Assembly (NCBI GenBank): GCA_937967375.1
Contig: CALCJF010000040.1
Span: forward strand, 1 to 39,475
Source: an uncultured Leucobacter sp.
GTDB taxonomy: Bacteria > Actinomycetota > Actinomycetes > Actinomycetales > Microbacteriaceae
Length of the DNA: 39,475 bases
Reading direction: 5' to 3'
The notes beneath the pieces were generated by a model. That model did no database searches. It was not told where the DNA came from and worked only from the letters and a program-made list of their open reading frames with translations. How positions within the stretch are numbered: the stretch's first letter is position 1; each line of letters begins with the position of its first letter. Below are positions 7,694 to 15,779 of the stretch, piece by piece. A program made the position numbers and the translations under genes.

Positions 7694-8614
7694 CTATGGC
7701 ACGATAATGAGCTTGCCTCGAGTGCGACCGCTCATGCTCGCCCGAAACGCATCAGCCACTTGGTCGAGCGAGAAGACACCGGCGATCTCGACCGTGAGGT
7801 TGCCCGCACTTGCAAGTTCGGCCAGTCGCGCGGTTTCGGCACCGTCCGGGCGCACCCAGATGTAGTGTCCATCGTGCTCGGTAACTGAATCGTCAGCAAT
7901 CGAGGCATGAGCGCCGCCCTCACGAAGCACCGCAAGGGTCGTCTCGAGCTGGCCTCCGACAAAGTCGACCACGGCATCGACCGGGCCGGCAGCAAGCGCG
8001 AGCACGCGAGTCTCAAGACCCTCACCATAGGCGACCGGTTCGGCACCCAAGTCGCGCAAGAACTCATGGTTTCGCTCCGAGGCCGTACCGATCACTCGCG
8101 CCCCACGCGCGACTGCGATTTGCACAGCAGAACTGCCCACGCCGCCGGCCGCAGCATGAATCAGCAGGGTTTTCCCCTCGAGGTCGCCCAGCGCATCGAG
8201 CGCTCGCAGCGCCGTACCTCCGGCCAACGGAAGCCCTGCGGCTTGCTCCCAGGAGAGCTGGGCTGGCTTGTGTGCCACCGCATAGGCGTCTACAGCGATC
8301 CTCTCGGCAAACGTGCCGTGTTGCACGACACCTTTTCGCGCGTAGGCGAGCACCTCGTCACCGATCGCGAACTCGGGAGTATCGAAGCCCAGCCCCACGA
8401 CCACTCCGGCGACGTCCCAACCCGGGATCACCGGGAAGCTCGAGTCGATCATCGGATCGAGATAACCGGCCATGAGTTTCCAGTCGACCGGGTTGACCGC
8501 GGCCGCCTTTACCTCGATCAGCACCGAGCCCGCCATCACCTTGGGCTCCGCGACTTCCCGCACCTCAAGGTCATCGAGGTCGGTGGTGTAGTGATCGTAG
8601 ACGACAGCTCGCAT
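7694..8614 (-). CDS. NAD(P)-dependent zinc-free quinone oxidoreductase-like (MDR family)
   Basis: 306-aa medium-chain dehydrogenase/reductase of the quinone-oxidoreductase (QOR/zinc-less) branch, expected to reduce quinones or enones with NADPH. It shows AAAVNPVDWKLMAG and PVIPGWDVAGVV of the GroES-like domain, then the Rossmann loop HAAAGGVGSSAVQIA and RVIGTASERNHEFL. The C-terminus EIAGVFSLDQVADAF..GRTRGKLII is typical. No structural-zinc cysteines are present. I prefer the ATG at 8614 because AAGGAG lies seven bases before it; an ATG at 8629 would sit on top of that ribosome site. Physiological substrate unknown. Confidence 0.88.
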   Translation of the reverse strand: MRAVVYDHYTTDLDDLEVREVAEPKVMAGSVLIEVKAAAVNPVDWKLMAGYLDPMIDSSFPVIPGWDVAGVVVGLGFDTPEFAIGDEVLAYARKGVVQHGTFAERIAVDAYAVAHKPAQLSWEQAAGLPLAGGTALRALDALGDLEGKTLLIHAAAGGVGSSAVQIAVARGARVIGTASERNHEFLRDLGAEPVAYGEGLETRVLALAAGPVDAVVDFVGGQLETTLAVLREGGAHASIADDSVTEHDGHYIWVRPDGAETARLAELASAGNLTVEIAGVFSLDQVADAFRASMSGRTRGKLIIVP

Positions 8615-8695
8615 GGCGCGCTCCTTCATGTGCTGAATGACGATAACGGAAGCAACGCGCGACGCGGATCGGCTATTCCACAGCGCAGTGCTTAG

Positions 8696-9745
8696 CTATC
8701 GGCGCTCTGCGCCTGTGCGGCCGAGCTCCGCGCGAAACAGCGCCGCGACGTTGCCACCGAGCACGCCCAGAATCTCCGCTTCCGACCAGCCGCGGCGCAA
8801 GAGCGCCTCGGTCACGAGTGGCAGGCCTTCGGGCCCCTCGAGGCCCGGCAGAAACTCTTCGCCACTGAAAGGCGCGGGGGCCTCCCAATCGCAGCACGGT
8901 GCCGTCGTATCTTCGAGCACCTCCCGCACGAAGTCGGGTCCGAGGCCGACGCGGTCAACCCCGATCACTCCCGCGATGTGCTCGATGTGGTCGATCAGGC
9001 GATCGATCGACGCCTCGCCGCTGTCGAGAAATGGCGCGTAGAAGTTCACGCAAACTACGCCACCATTGTCGGCAATGCCCCTGAGCTGCGCGTCAGACAG
9101 GTTGCGGTGGTGATCGAGCAGCGCACGCGCTGAGGAGTGCGTCGCGATCACCGGGCGGGTCGCGATCTCGAGCAGATGATCGACGCCACCAACACCCAGG
9201 TGGCTGACGTCGAGCATGATGCCGACCCGCTCCATCTCGGCGACCGCTTCGATGCCGGCGGCCGTCAGCCTGCTGCCCGCCGCGTCTTCGGCACTGCCGT
9301 CTGCGAACGCGCCTCGACCGAAGTGCGCCATCGAAGCGATTCGCACGCCGAGGCGATGCACCGTCTCGAGCAGTTCGATGCTCTCGTCGATGCCCGGCAT
9401 GCCCTCGAGCGCGAGCACGAGAGCGATTCGATCGTCGTGCAGCGCGCCGTCGATCTGCTCACCGTCGAGACAGAGCCGCACGGCATCGGCGTTCTCTGCG
9501 GCGATGCGATGGCCCGCCTCGATCATGCGCAGGGTTCTGCGCAGTGCTCCCTCGGGGCGATATTGGTCGTCGATGAAGACAGGCAGCACCTGCAGGTTGA
9601 CGGCGCCAGCGCGCAGCTGCGGCAGCCACTGCTCGCGAAAGTAGCTCCCCCAACGCTCAGGCTTACGGGACGCGACCGAGCACAGCAGGTCGTTGTGCGT
9701 GTCGGCGACGAGCGCCCTCGTGTGCAGTTCTTGTGCGGCGCTCAT
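8696..9745 (-). CDS. Membrane-dipeptidase-type peptidase (M19)
   Basis: 349-aa amidohydrolase-fold zinc dipeptidase. Metal-binding ADTHNDL gives H17 and D19; later come the Glu/His region in VLALEGMPG, MLDVSHLGVGGVD (His ligand), VIATHSSARALLDHHRNLSD (His ligand) and GLGPDFV (Asp). All five family hallmarks are present, so it should be active on dipeptides, including those with D-residues at the second position. No signal peptide, so probably cytosolic. The ATG at 9745 overlaps the upstream serine hydrolase stop by four bases; the frame is open further up only through that gene. The pairing suggests joint handling of D-amino-acid or wall-derived peptides (inference). Confidence 0.9.
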   Translation of the reverse strand: MSAAQELHTRALVADTHNDLLCSVASRKPERWGSYFREQWLPQLRAGAVNLQVLPVFIDDQYRPEGALRRTLRMIEAGHRIAAENADAVRLCLDGEQIDGALHDDRIALVLALEGMPGIDESIELLETVHRLGVRIASMAHFGRGAFADGSAEDAAGSRLTAAGIEAVAEMERVGIMLDVSHLGVGGVDHLLEIATRPVIATHSSARALLDHHRNLSDAQLRGIADNGGVVCVNFYAPFLDSGEASIDRLIDHIEHIAGVIGVDRVGLGPDFVREVLEDTTAPCCDWEAPAPFSGEEFLPGLEGPEGLPLVTEALLRRGWSEAEILGVLGGNVAALFRAELGRTGAERR

Positions 9746-11148
9746 GCGCGTACTCTCCTGTCGGCTCGACCCGAATGTAGGTATTCTGCCCGACCGCTGC
9801 CGTCGTCGCCGAGAAACGCGATGGGCGTGTAGCGGCCGCTCTCTGAAGTTACGGGAATGAGGGTGTCGCCTCGCCAGGTGACGAGCTCGACCTCGGTGAC
9901 TTCCTCTCCGAGTTCGGCCAGTTCGCCGAGCGGAGTCGATCGGAGGCGAAGCGACGCGTCCTCCTCGGACCAGAAGACTTCGTGTTCGACAGTGCTCGAT
10001 CCGTATCGGCCGACAAATCGCTCGCGGTTCAGCGGCGGCTTCGCGCCGGGGATCGGTTTGATCGGCTCGGAGGGAGCGATGCCCGCCAGATCGGCGAGCA
10101 GTCTGCGCGAGAGGGCCGCGATGAGACCCTTCATCTGGCCCCCGTTCGTAAGCACTGCGAATGCCGCATCGCTGCCCGGAATCACCCGAAAGGTGGAGGA
10201 CTGCCCGATGGTGCTGCCGTCGTGCCCGATGACGGTTCCCTCGGGTGTCTCCGTGACGTCCCACCCGAGGCCCCACGCCCCGCCCCAGCCGATGTCGGGG
10301 AGTTTGACCTGTATCTGCTGCATCGCAGCAACCGATTCGGGTGAGAGCACCTGGTGCCCGGTAGCCGAGCGACCTGCGTCGAGGTGCATGCGCGCGAAGG
10401 TCAGCAGATCCTCTGCCCGCATCGCGAGCATCGAACCGGCGGGAGCATTTGAACGCGCCATCGCCCAGACAGGCGTCGCCGCGAGCCGCCCTGCGCCGTC
10501 AGACGTCGGTGCTTGCGCGGCGATGTGGCCGACCACTGCTCGGTGCAGAATCGCTTCGGCGGCGTTGAGCGACGCGAAGTCGAGCCCGAGCGGGTCGAGC
10601 AGGTGCTCACGAAAGCACTCATCGAACGGCGCACCACGCAACACCTCGACGATGCGCCCCAGCACGCAGATGCCCGCGTTGTTGTAGCTGAACTGTTCGC
10701 CCACCGGAAAGAGCTGCGGCGCCGTCGCAAGCAGCTCGACGTAGCGTTCGAGGTAGTCTGCGCCGTCGCCGGTGTCGGTGAAGATGTCACCCTCGAAGCC
10801 CGAAGTGTGCGTGAGCAGATGGCGCACCGTCACCTGTCGGCTCGCATCTGCGTCGGCGACCCGAAAGCCCGGCAGCACGCTCTGCACGGTGTCGTCGAGC
10901 GAGAGCAGGCCCTCATCGACAAGCTGCATGATGAGCGTTGCGGTGAACACCTTCGTCACCGACCCGATCTGAAAGACGGCGTCGGTTGTTGCCTCAACCC
11001 CCGTTTCGAGGTTGAGCACCCCAGAGGCGACCGTGCGGCGCTGCTCGCCCACCATCACCGCGACTGAGGCAGCTGGCACCCCGTACTCCTGCAGCAGCGA
11101 GGGCAGTTCTCGCTCTAGCCAACCGTGAACCTCGTCGAGCGCCGCCAT
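9742..11148 (-). CDS. Serine hydrolase (beta-lactamase/class C-DD-peptidase family)
   Basis: 468-aa protein of the beta-lactamase-related Pfam group. The nucleophile motif is SVTK (S63, K66), the second is YNN (Y155), with HTSGFEG and a C-terminal GHDGSTIG-type KTG-box equivalent at about 318-325. After residue ~350 there is an extra beta-rich domain, as in D-aminopeptidases and esterases of this clan. No signal peptide or membrane segment is visible. The ATG at 11148 has GGAGG five to six bases upstream. It is translationally coupled to the M19 dipeptidase. It could be a D-aminopeptidase, esterase or beta-lactam hydrolase; sequence alone does not decide, so resistance should not be assumed. 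Confidence 0.87.
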   Translation of the reverse strand: MAALDEVHGWLERELPSLLQEYGVPAASVAVMVGEQRRTVASGVLNLETGVEATTDAVFQIGSVTKVFTATLIMQLVDEGLLSLDDTVQSVLPGFRVADADASRQVTVRHLLTHTSGFEGDIFTDTGDGADYLERYVELLATAPQLFPVGEQFSYNNAGICVLGRIVEVLRGAPFDECFREHLLDPLGLDFASLNAAEAILHRAVVGHIAAQAPTSDGAGRLAATPVWAMARSNAPAGSMLAMRAEDLLTFARMHLDAGRSATGHQVLSPESVAAMQQIQVKLPDIGWGGAWGLGWDVTETPEGTVIGHDGSTIGQSSTFRVIPGSDAAFAVLTNGGQMKGLIAALSRRLLADLAGIAPSEPIKPIPGAKPPLNRERFVGRYGSSTVEHEVFWSEEDASLRLRSTPLGELAELGEEVTEVELVTWRGDTLIPVTSESGRYTPIAFLGDDGSGRAEYLHSGRADRRVRA

Positions 11149-11284
11149 CGTCTCCTCCTCGAATACAGAGTGGTGCACGAGCGAGTCTATGGGCGCACGA
11201 AGCGGGCATAGATGTCGAACTCTACGAGCGATCTCCCGCAAAATCGTCGGTGCCAACAATGCGACGCCGAGCGGCTCCGCAAGC

Positions 11285-12463
11285 TCAGACGCTCGCCGCG
11301 CGCGCGGCTACGAACGCAGCGACGCAGGCACGAACCTGATCCTCGGTATGCGCGGCCGAGAGCTGCACGCGAATGCGCGCCTCACCCTTCGGCACTACGG
11401 GGTAGCTGAACGCCGTCACGAACACGCCCTGACGCTGCATCTCGGCGGCAACCCGCTCCGTGAGCACGGCGTCGCCGAACATCACGGGAACGATCGGGTG
11501 CTCCCCCGGCAGCAGATCGAACCCTTCAGCAGCCATGAGCGACCTGAACAGCGAGGCGTTCGAGCGCAGCCGTTCGCGCGCGTCGCCCGCCGACTCGACC
11601 AGATCGAGCGCGGCGAGCGTGCCCGCCACGATCGAGGGCGCGAGCGTGTTCGAGAACAGGTAGGGCCTGGCTCGCTGACGCAGCAGGTCGACGATCTCGC
11701 GCCGACCCGACACGTAGCCACCCGAGGCTCCGCCGAGCGCCTTGCCAAATGTGCCCGTGAGAATATCGACGCGTTCGGCCACCCCGCAAAGTTCTGGCGT
11801 ACCTCGCCCGCCTTTGCCGAGAAAGCCGACGGCGTGCGAGTCGTCGACGAGCACGAGCGCGTCGTAGCGTTCGGCGAGGTCACAGATTTCTTCGAGGGGT
11901 GCGATGTAGCCGTCCATCGAAAAGACGCCGTCGGTGACGATCACCCTGAAGCGCGCGTCCGCTGCCTCGATGAGCCGCTGCTCGAGCTCGGCCATGTCGC
12001 GGTTCGCGTAGCGCAGCCTGCGCGCCTTCGACAGCCTGATCCCATCGATGATCGACGCGTGGTTCAGCGCGTCAGAGATGATCGCGTCTTCGGCGCTGAA
12101 GAGAGTCTCGAAGACGCCTCCGTTCGCGTCGAAGCACGATGAGAAAAGGATCGTCTCTTCCGTGCCGAGAAAGCTCGAGAGGCGACGCTCGAGTTCGAGG
12201 TGCTGCTCTTGCGTGCCACAGATGAAGCGCACGCTCGCGAGGCCGTAGCCCCACTCGTCGAGCGCGTTGTGGGCGGCCGCGAGGATCGACGGATCGTCTG
12301 CCAGGCCGAGGTAGTTGTTCGCGCAGAAGTTCAATACGCGACTCTCGCCGACGGCGATCTCGGGCCCTTGCGGCCCGAGGATCCCACGCTCGTTCTTCGT
12401 CAGCCCAGCCTCGGCGATGCCGTCGAGCTCCGCTCGCAGGTGCTCCTTGAATGCTCCGTACAT
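11285..12463 (-). CDS. kbl: 2-amino-3-ketobutyrate CoA ligase (glycine C-acetyltransferase)
   Basis: 392-aa PLP enzyme that cleaves 2-amino-3-ketobutyrate with CoA into glycine and acetyl-CoA, the second step of threonine catabolism. Landmarks: FCANNYLGLADDP near residue 50, GYGLASVRFICGTQ, the aspartate site LVDDSHAVGFLGKGGRGT, and the PLP-lysine loop GTFGKALGGASGGY with K241. Length matches the family (about 397). Its ATG overlaps the last base of tdh's TAA stop (TAATG), so the pair is one operon with coupled translation. The related enzymes AONS (BioF) and ALAS are possible by fold, but the neighbour tdh decides. Confidence 0.96.
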   Translation of the reverse strand: MYGAFKEHLRAELDGIAEAGLTKNERGILGPQGPEIAVGESRVLNFCANNYLGLADDPSILAAAHNALDEWGYGLASVRFICGTQEQHLELERRLSSFLGTEETILFSSCFDANGGVFETLFSAEDAIISDALNHASIIDGIRLSKARRLRYANRDMAELEQRLIEAADARFRVIVTDGVFSMDGYIAPLEEICDLAERYDALVLVDDSHAVGFLGKGGRGTPELCGVAERVDILTGTFGKALGGASGGYVSGRREIVDLLRQRARPYLFSNTLAPSIVAGTLAALDLVESAGDARERLRSNASLFRSLMAAEGFDLLPGEHPIVPVMFGDAVLTERVAAEMQRQGVFVTAFSYPVVPKGEARIRVQLSAAHTEDQVRACVAAFVAARAASV

Positions 12464-13506
12464 TACAGCTCCGTCCAGTCGAGAATGATCTTGCCAGTGC
12501 TCGCCGATTGCGCGGCGGCGAAGCCCGCTTGCCAGTCGCGCGCGGGAATCGTGTCGGCGATCACCGAGCTGATGCGCTCGCGCAGTGTGGCACTCGTCTG
12601 CAGCATTGCGGCCATCGCGTTCCAGGTCTCGAACATCTCGCGCCCGTAGATGCCTTTGAGGGTGAGCATGTGGGTGACGACCTTGCCCCAGTCGATGCCG
12701 AACTCTTCGGCGGGCAGTCCGAGCATCGAGATGCGCCCACCGTGGTTCATGTTCTCGATCATCTCGGGAAGCGCGGTCGCGGCTCCGCTCATCTCGAACC
12801 CGATATCGAAGCCCTCGCGCATGCCGAGCGATTTCTGCGCGCTCAACACTCGCTCTTGCGCGACGTTGACGGTGGAATCGGCGCCGAGCGAACCCGCGAG
12901 TGCGAGGCGCTCAGGGCTGATGTCGGTCGCGACGATGAAGCGCGCGCCGACGTGTCTGGCAACGGCGATCGACATCAGCCCGATCGGGCCGCAGCCGCTC
13001 ACGAGCACGTCTTCGCCGACGAGCGGAAACGCGAGCGCCGTGTGCACCGCGTTGCCGAGCGGGTCGAAGATCGCCCCGAGCTCGGGCGCGATCTCGCTCG
13101 AATGCACCCACACGTTACTGGCCGGCAGCGAAAGGTACTCGGCGAACGCACCGTCGCGGTGCAGGCCGAGGCCGAGGGTACGAATGCACATCTGGCGTCG
13201 ACCGGCACGACAGTTGCGACAGGTACCGCAGACGATGTGCCCCTCGCCCGAGACGCGATCGCCGACCTTCACGTCGCACACTTGCGGGCCGATCTCGACG
13301 ACCTCTCCGTAAAACTCGTGACCAGGCACGAGCGGCGCGCTAAGCGTGTTCGCCGCCCAGTTATCCCAGTTCAGAATGTGCAGGTCGGTGCCGCAGATGC
13401 CGGTTCGCAGCACGCGAATAATGACTTCATCAGGCCCACACGTCGGGTCTGGCACGTCGGTGAGTTCAAGCCCCGGCGCTGGGGCTGGCTTAATCAGCGC
13501 TTTCAT
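12463..13506 (-). CDS. tdh: L-threonine 3-dehydrogenase
   Basis: 347-aa zinc-dependent MDR dehydrogenase that oxidises threonine with NAD+ to 2-amino-3-ketobutyrate, the first step of the pathway completed by kbl. Catalytic-zinc Cys38 lies in TGICGTDLH, followed by PGHEFYGEV (His/Glu ligands). The structural-zinc cysteines are in CGTCRNCRAGRRQMC, and the NAD loop is VSGCGPIGLMSIAVA. The ATG at 13506 gives the usual MKAL start; the frame is open to 13542 but that adds only non-family residues. Shine-Dalgarno weak. It faces a LysR-type regulator across a 113-base AT-rich gap, the usual geometry for a regulator and its target. Confidence 0.96.
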   Translation of the reverse strand: MKALIKPAPAPGLELTDVPDPTCGPDEVIIRVLRTGICGTDLHILNWDNWAANTLSAPLVPGHEFYGEVVEIGPQVCDVKVGDRVSGEGHIVCGTCRNCRAGRRQMCIRTLGLGLHRDGAFAEYLSLPASNVWVHSSEIAPELGAIFDPLGNAVHTALAFPLVGEDVLVSGCGPIGLMSIAVARHVGARFIVATDISPERLALAGSLGADSTVNVAQERVLSAQKSLGMREGFDIGFEMSGAATALPEMIENMNHGGRISMLGLPAEEFGIDWGKVVTHMLTLKGIYGREMFETWNAMAAMLQTSATLRERISSVIADTIPARDWQAGFAAAQSASTGKIILDWTEL

Positions 13507-13552
13507 ACGAACAGTTTCGCCGCGGCCAACACTTGAGAGCAATAGCGACTAT

Positions 13553-13572
13553 CTTCATAATCAGTTAAGAAG
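13553..13572. promoter_or_regulatory. Imperfect dyad in the tdh/lysR intergenic gap (possible LysR site)
   Basis: CTTC...GAAG with 7 of 10 positions paired, containing a T-N11-A core, followed by AAGTT-like repeats about every 8 bases. It is in the most AT-rich part of the gap, between the divergent starts, where LysR-type regulators usually bind. Confidence 0.4.
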
Positions 13573-13619
13573 TTACTAAAGTTTTATCGCCATCGATTTC
13601 GCACACGAAAAGGATCAGC

Positions 13620-14552
13620 ATGGAGTTGCACCACCTGCAGATTCTGCGCGAACTCGAGACCCACGGCAGCGTCACCGCGGTCGCGAACTCGATGCACGTC
13701 ACCCCCTCGGCGGTGTCGCAGCAGCTCTCGGCGCTGCAGCGAGAGTTCGCCGCGCCCCTCACCCGGCGCGAGGGTCGCACTCTCGTGCTGACTCGCGCGG
13801 GCGAGGCGCTGGCGCGGGCTGGCGTCGACGTCATCGAGGCGATGGCTGCCGCGAAACACGCGGTCGAGGAGTTCGAGCGCTCGCCCGGGGGCGAGGTCTC
13901 GCTCTGCGGGTTTCACAGCGTGGCACAGGTGCTCTTCGGGCCGCTGATCGGCGAATTGGCTTCGCTCGCACCCTTCCCGGATCGGCCCCGCTTGCGGCTC
14001 GCTGATGAGGATGTCGCGCAAGAGGAGTTCCCGGCGCTCACCGCGCACTACGACCTGGTGATCGCGCACCGGATGCAGCACAGCGCTCCGTGGCCTGAGG
14101 CCGGGGTTCGGGCGATCCCGCTCGCTCAAGAGCCGCTCGACATCGCCCTGCCAGCCGGGCACCCGCTCGCCTCCCGCGCCGCGCTTTCACCCGGCAACGT
14201 CGCCGGCGAGCGCTGGGTGACCAGCCGCAGCGGCTACTCGCCCGACGATCTTGTCGCCGCGATCGCCGCGGTTGCGATTCGCCCGGTGCGCATCGCTCAC
14301 CGCGTGAACGACTACGGTTCGGTTGCGGCCGTCGTCGCGGCAGGAGACGCGATCGGAATGGTGCCGCGATACACGGTGGGTGCAACTCTGCCGGGGCTCG
14401 TGCTGCGCCCGCTCACCGGCATCAATGCGACCCGCAGCATCGACGTGCTCACCCGGCCCGAGAACCTGCATCGCCACTCGGTGCAGGCGGTCATCACTGC
14501 GTTGCGTGTCGTAATGGCGCGACTCGTCGCGGCGTCAGAGGCGCAGACGTAG
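13620..14552 (+). CDS. LysR-family transcriptional regulator
   Basis: 310-aa one-component regulator. The winged helix-turn-helix is at residues 1-60 (LQILRELETHGSVTAVANSMHVTPSAVSQQLSAL), followed by a linker helix and a type 2 periplasmic-binding-like effector domain (about 90-300, including DLVIAHRM and GDAIGMVPRY). The ATG has AAGGA about seven bases upstream. Being divergent from tdh-kbl, it probably controls them and itself, with threonine, glycine or a related amino acid as a possible effector (inference). The final helix region does not match IciA/ArgP closely enough to name it. Confidence 0.9.
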   Translation: MELHHLQILRELETHGSVTAVANSMHVTPSAVSQQLSALQREFAAPLTRREGRTLVLTRAGEALARAGVDVIEAMAAAKHAVEEFERSPGGEVSLCGFHSVAQVLFGPLIGELASLAPFPDRPRLRLADEDVAQEEFPALTAHYDLVIAHRMQHSAPWPEAGVRAIPLAQEPLDIALPAGHPLASRAALSPGNVAGERWVTSRSGYSPDDLVAAIAAVAIRPVRIAHRVNDYGSVAAVVAAGDAIGMVPRYTVGATLPGLVLRPLTGINATRSIDVLTRPENLHRHSVQAVITALRVVMARLVAASEAQT

Positions 14553-14578
14553 AACTACGTCTTGACGTAGTCAGTCTG
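14544..14578 (+). terminator. Stem-loop at the lysR stop codon
   Basis: CAGAC outer arm pairs with GTCTG, and inside it ACTACGT-CTTG-ACGTAGT forms a perfect 7-bp stem with a tetraloop. The structure spans the lysR stop codon. No T-run follows. Confidence 0.5.
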
Positions 14579-14629
14579 CACGCCCGCACAAGCTTCACGA
14601 GCGGGTTCTCACGCATCGCGTTCGCTTGC

Positions 14630-14635
14630 TAACGT
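14630..14635 (+). promoter_or_regulatory. -10 box (TAACGT) of the VIT-family gene
   Basis: TAnnnT box eight bases before the GTG start with no Shine-Dalgarno between; leaderless pattern. Confidence 0.35.
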
Positions 14636-14643
14636 GGCCATAC

Positions 14644-15369
14644 GTGAATGAAATCAACATCGCGAACCCCCACGAGTACGACCACACGCACTCGTCTTCG
14701 GCAGGGTCAGGCTGGCTGCGCGCGGCAGTGTTCGGCGCGATGGACGGCCTCGTCTCGAACGTCGGGCTGATCGCCGGTATCGCCGCAGCGGGTGCAGCGC
14801 CGGGCATCGTCGCCATTACCGGCGTCTCGGGCCTCATCGCTGGCGCGATCTCGATGGCACTCGGCGAATACACCTCGGTGCGCACGCAGAACGAGCAGTT
14901 GCAGGTCGAGGTAGAAACCGAGCGCGACGCGCTGCATCGCAACCCGGTCGGCGAAGAAGCAGAGCTTTCAACGATGTTCGAGTCGCTCGGCATGCTGCCC
15001 GAGACCGCTCGCGACGCAGCCGCTCAGGTGCACGCGAACACCGAGCAGGCACTTCGCGTGCACCTCGCGCACGAGCTCGGGCTGAGCCCTGACGAGCAGC
15101 CCTCACCTCGTGTAGCCGCGCTCGCCTCGCTCGCGTCGTTCAGCGTCGGCGCGATCATTCCGGTGCTGCCGTTTCTGTTCGGCTTTGGCACGCTCTGGTG
15201 GGGTCTGCTCTTCGGTGCGGTCGGCTTGCTCGCGGCCGGCTTCGCCGCCGCGAAGTTCACCGACCGCAACCCGCTCGCGGGGGCCGGTCGGCAGCTTCTC
15301 TTCGGCAGCATCGCTGTGGCGGCGACCTATGCCATCGGCAAGCTGCTCGGGGTGTCTGCGCTCGGTTAA
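14644..15369 (+). CDS. VIT1/CCC1-family iron/manganese transporter
   Basis: 241-aa membrane protein of the VIT (vacuolar iron transporter) family, which moves Fe2+/Mn2+ out of the cytoplasm. The first helix carries the hallmark AVFGAMDGLVSNVGLIAGI and the second ends SMALGEYTSVRTQNE, both with the conserved Asp, Gly and acidic residues. A hydrophilic Glu-rich region (about 90-150, the metal-binding domain of this family) follows, then three more hydrophobic segments. Length and layout fit. The GTG at 14644 is preferred because a TAACGT box lies just upstream; a TTG six codons earlier is in frame but inside that box. Metal identity is inferred from family. Confidence 0.9.
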   Translation: MNEINIANPHEYDHTHSSSAGSGWLRAAVFGAMDGLVSNVGLIAGIAAAGAAPGIVAITGVSGLIAGAISMALGEYTSVRTQNEQLQVEVETERDALHRNPVGEEAELSTMFESLGMLPETARDAAAQVHANTEQALRVHLAHELGLSPDEQPSPRVAALASLASFSVGAIIPVLPFLFGFGTLWWGLLFGAVGLLAAGFAAAKFTDRNPLAGAGRQLLFGSIAVAATYAIGKLLGVSALG

Positions 15370-15428
15370 GCTGCGCCACTGCGCTCGCTCGCTCGACGCA
15401 CACTGGGCCGATCCTCGTCCCGAACCCG

Positions 15429-15434
15429 TAGGCT
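15429..15434 (+). promoter_or_regulatory. -10 box (TAGGCT) of the alkyltransferase-like gene
   Basis: TAGGCTTGACGC directly abuts the ATG (six bases after the box) and is almost the same string as before pepA. No ribosome site is present; leaderless pattern. Confidence 0.42.
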
Positions 15435-15440
15435 TGACGC

Positions 15441-15779
15441 ATGCCCAGCCCAGAGTTCGTCGAAGCGGTGCTCGACGTGGTCAGGCGCATCCCTTCGGGT
15501 CGCGTCATGACCTACGGAGATGTGGCTTGGGCCCTCGGATCGCAAGCTCCGCGAGCGGTCGGGCGCGTAATGGCGCTCTACGGGCACGCGGTAACCTGGT
15601 GGCGAGTGGTGCCCGCGAGCGGCCTGCCGCCGCAGGGTCACGCGCGCTTGGCCCTGCCACATTACGAAGAAGAAGGCACTCCGCTCAGACACGTGGAGTC
15701 GCCAGATGACTACCGCATCGCGCTTTCGTCTGCGCGGCTCGGGTACGACCATGAGATCTATGCAGAGGTGGCACCGTGA
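15441..15779 (+). CDS. MGMT-family alkyltransferase-like (ATL) DNA-binding protein
   Basis: 112-aa single-domain protein of the O6-alkylguanine alkyltransferase fold. It shows RIPSGRVMTYGDVAWALG and the DNA-binding helix with the Arg finger in PRAVGRVMALYG. The active-site PCHR(V) of true alkyltransferases is replaced by TWWRVV, with no cysteine anywhere in the region. That is the hallmark of ATLs, which bind O6-alkylated guanine and hand the lesion to nucleotide excision repair instead of repairing it. The TGA stop overlaps the GTG of the next gene (GTGA), so the two are probably co-translated. Confidence 0.9.
   Translation: MPSPEFVEAVLDVVRRIPSGRVMTYGDVAWALGSQAPRAVGRVMALYGHAVTWWRVVPASGLPPQGHARLALPHYEEEGTPLRHVESPDDYRIALSSARLGYDHEIYAEVAP

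Noticed and set aside
9742..11148. Beta-lactam resistance gene
   Set aside because: The fold and SVTK/YNN motifs are shared by esterases and D-aminopeptidases and there is no secretion signal, so resistance is not supported.
12451..13536. 361-aa plus-strand frame
   Set aside because: Antisense to tdh, which has all catalytic and structural zinc residues.
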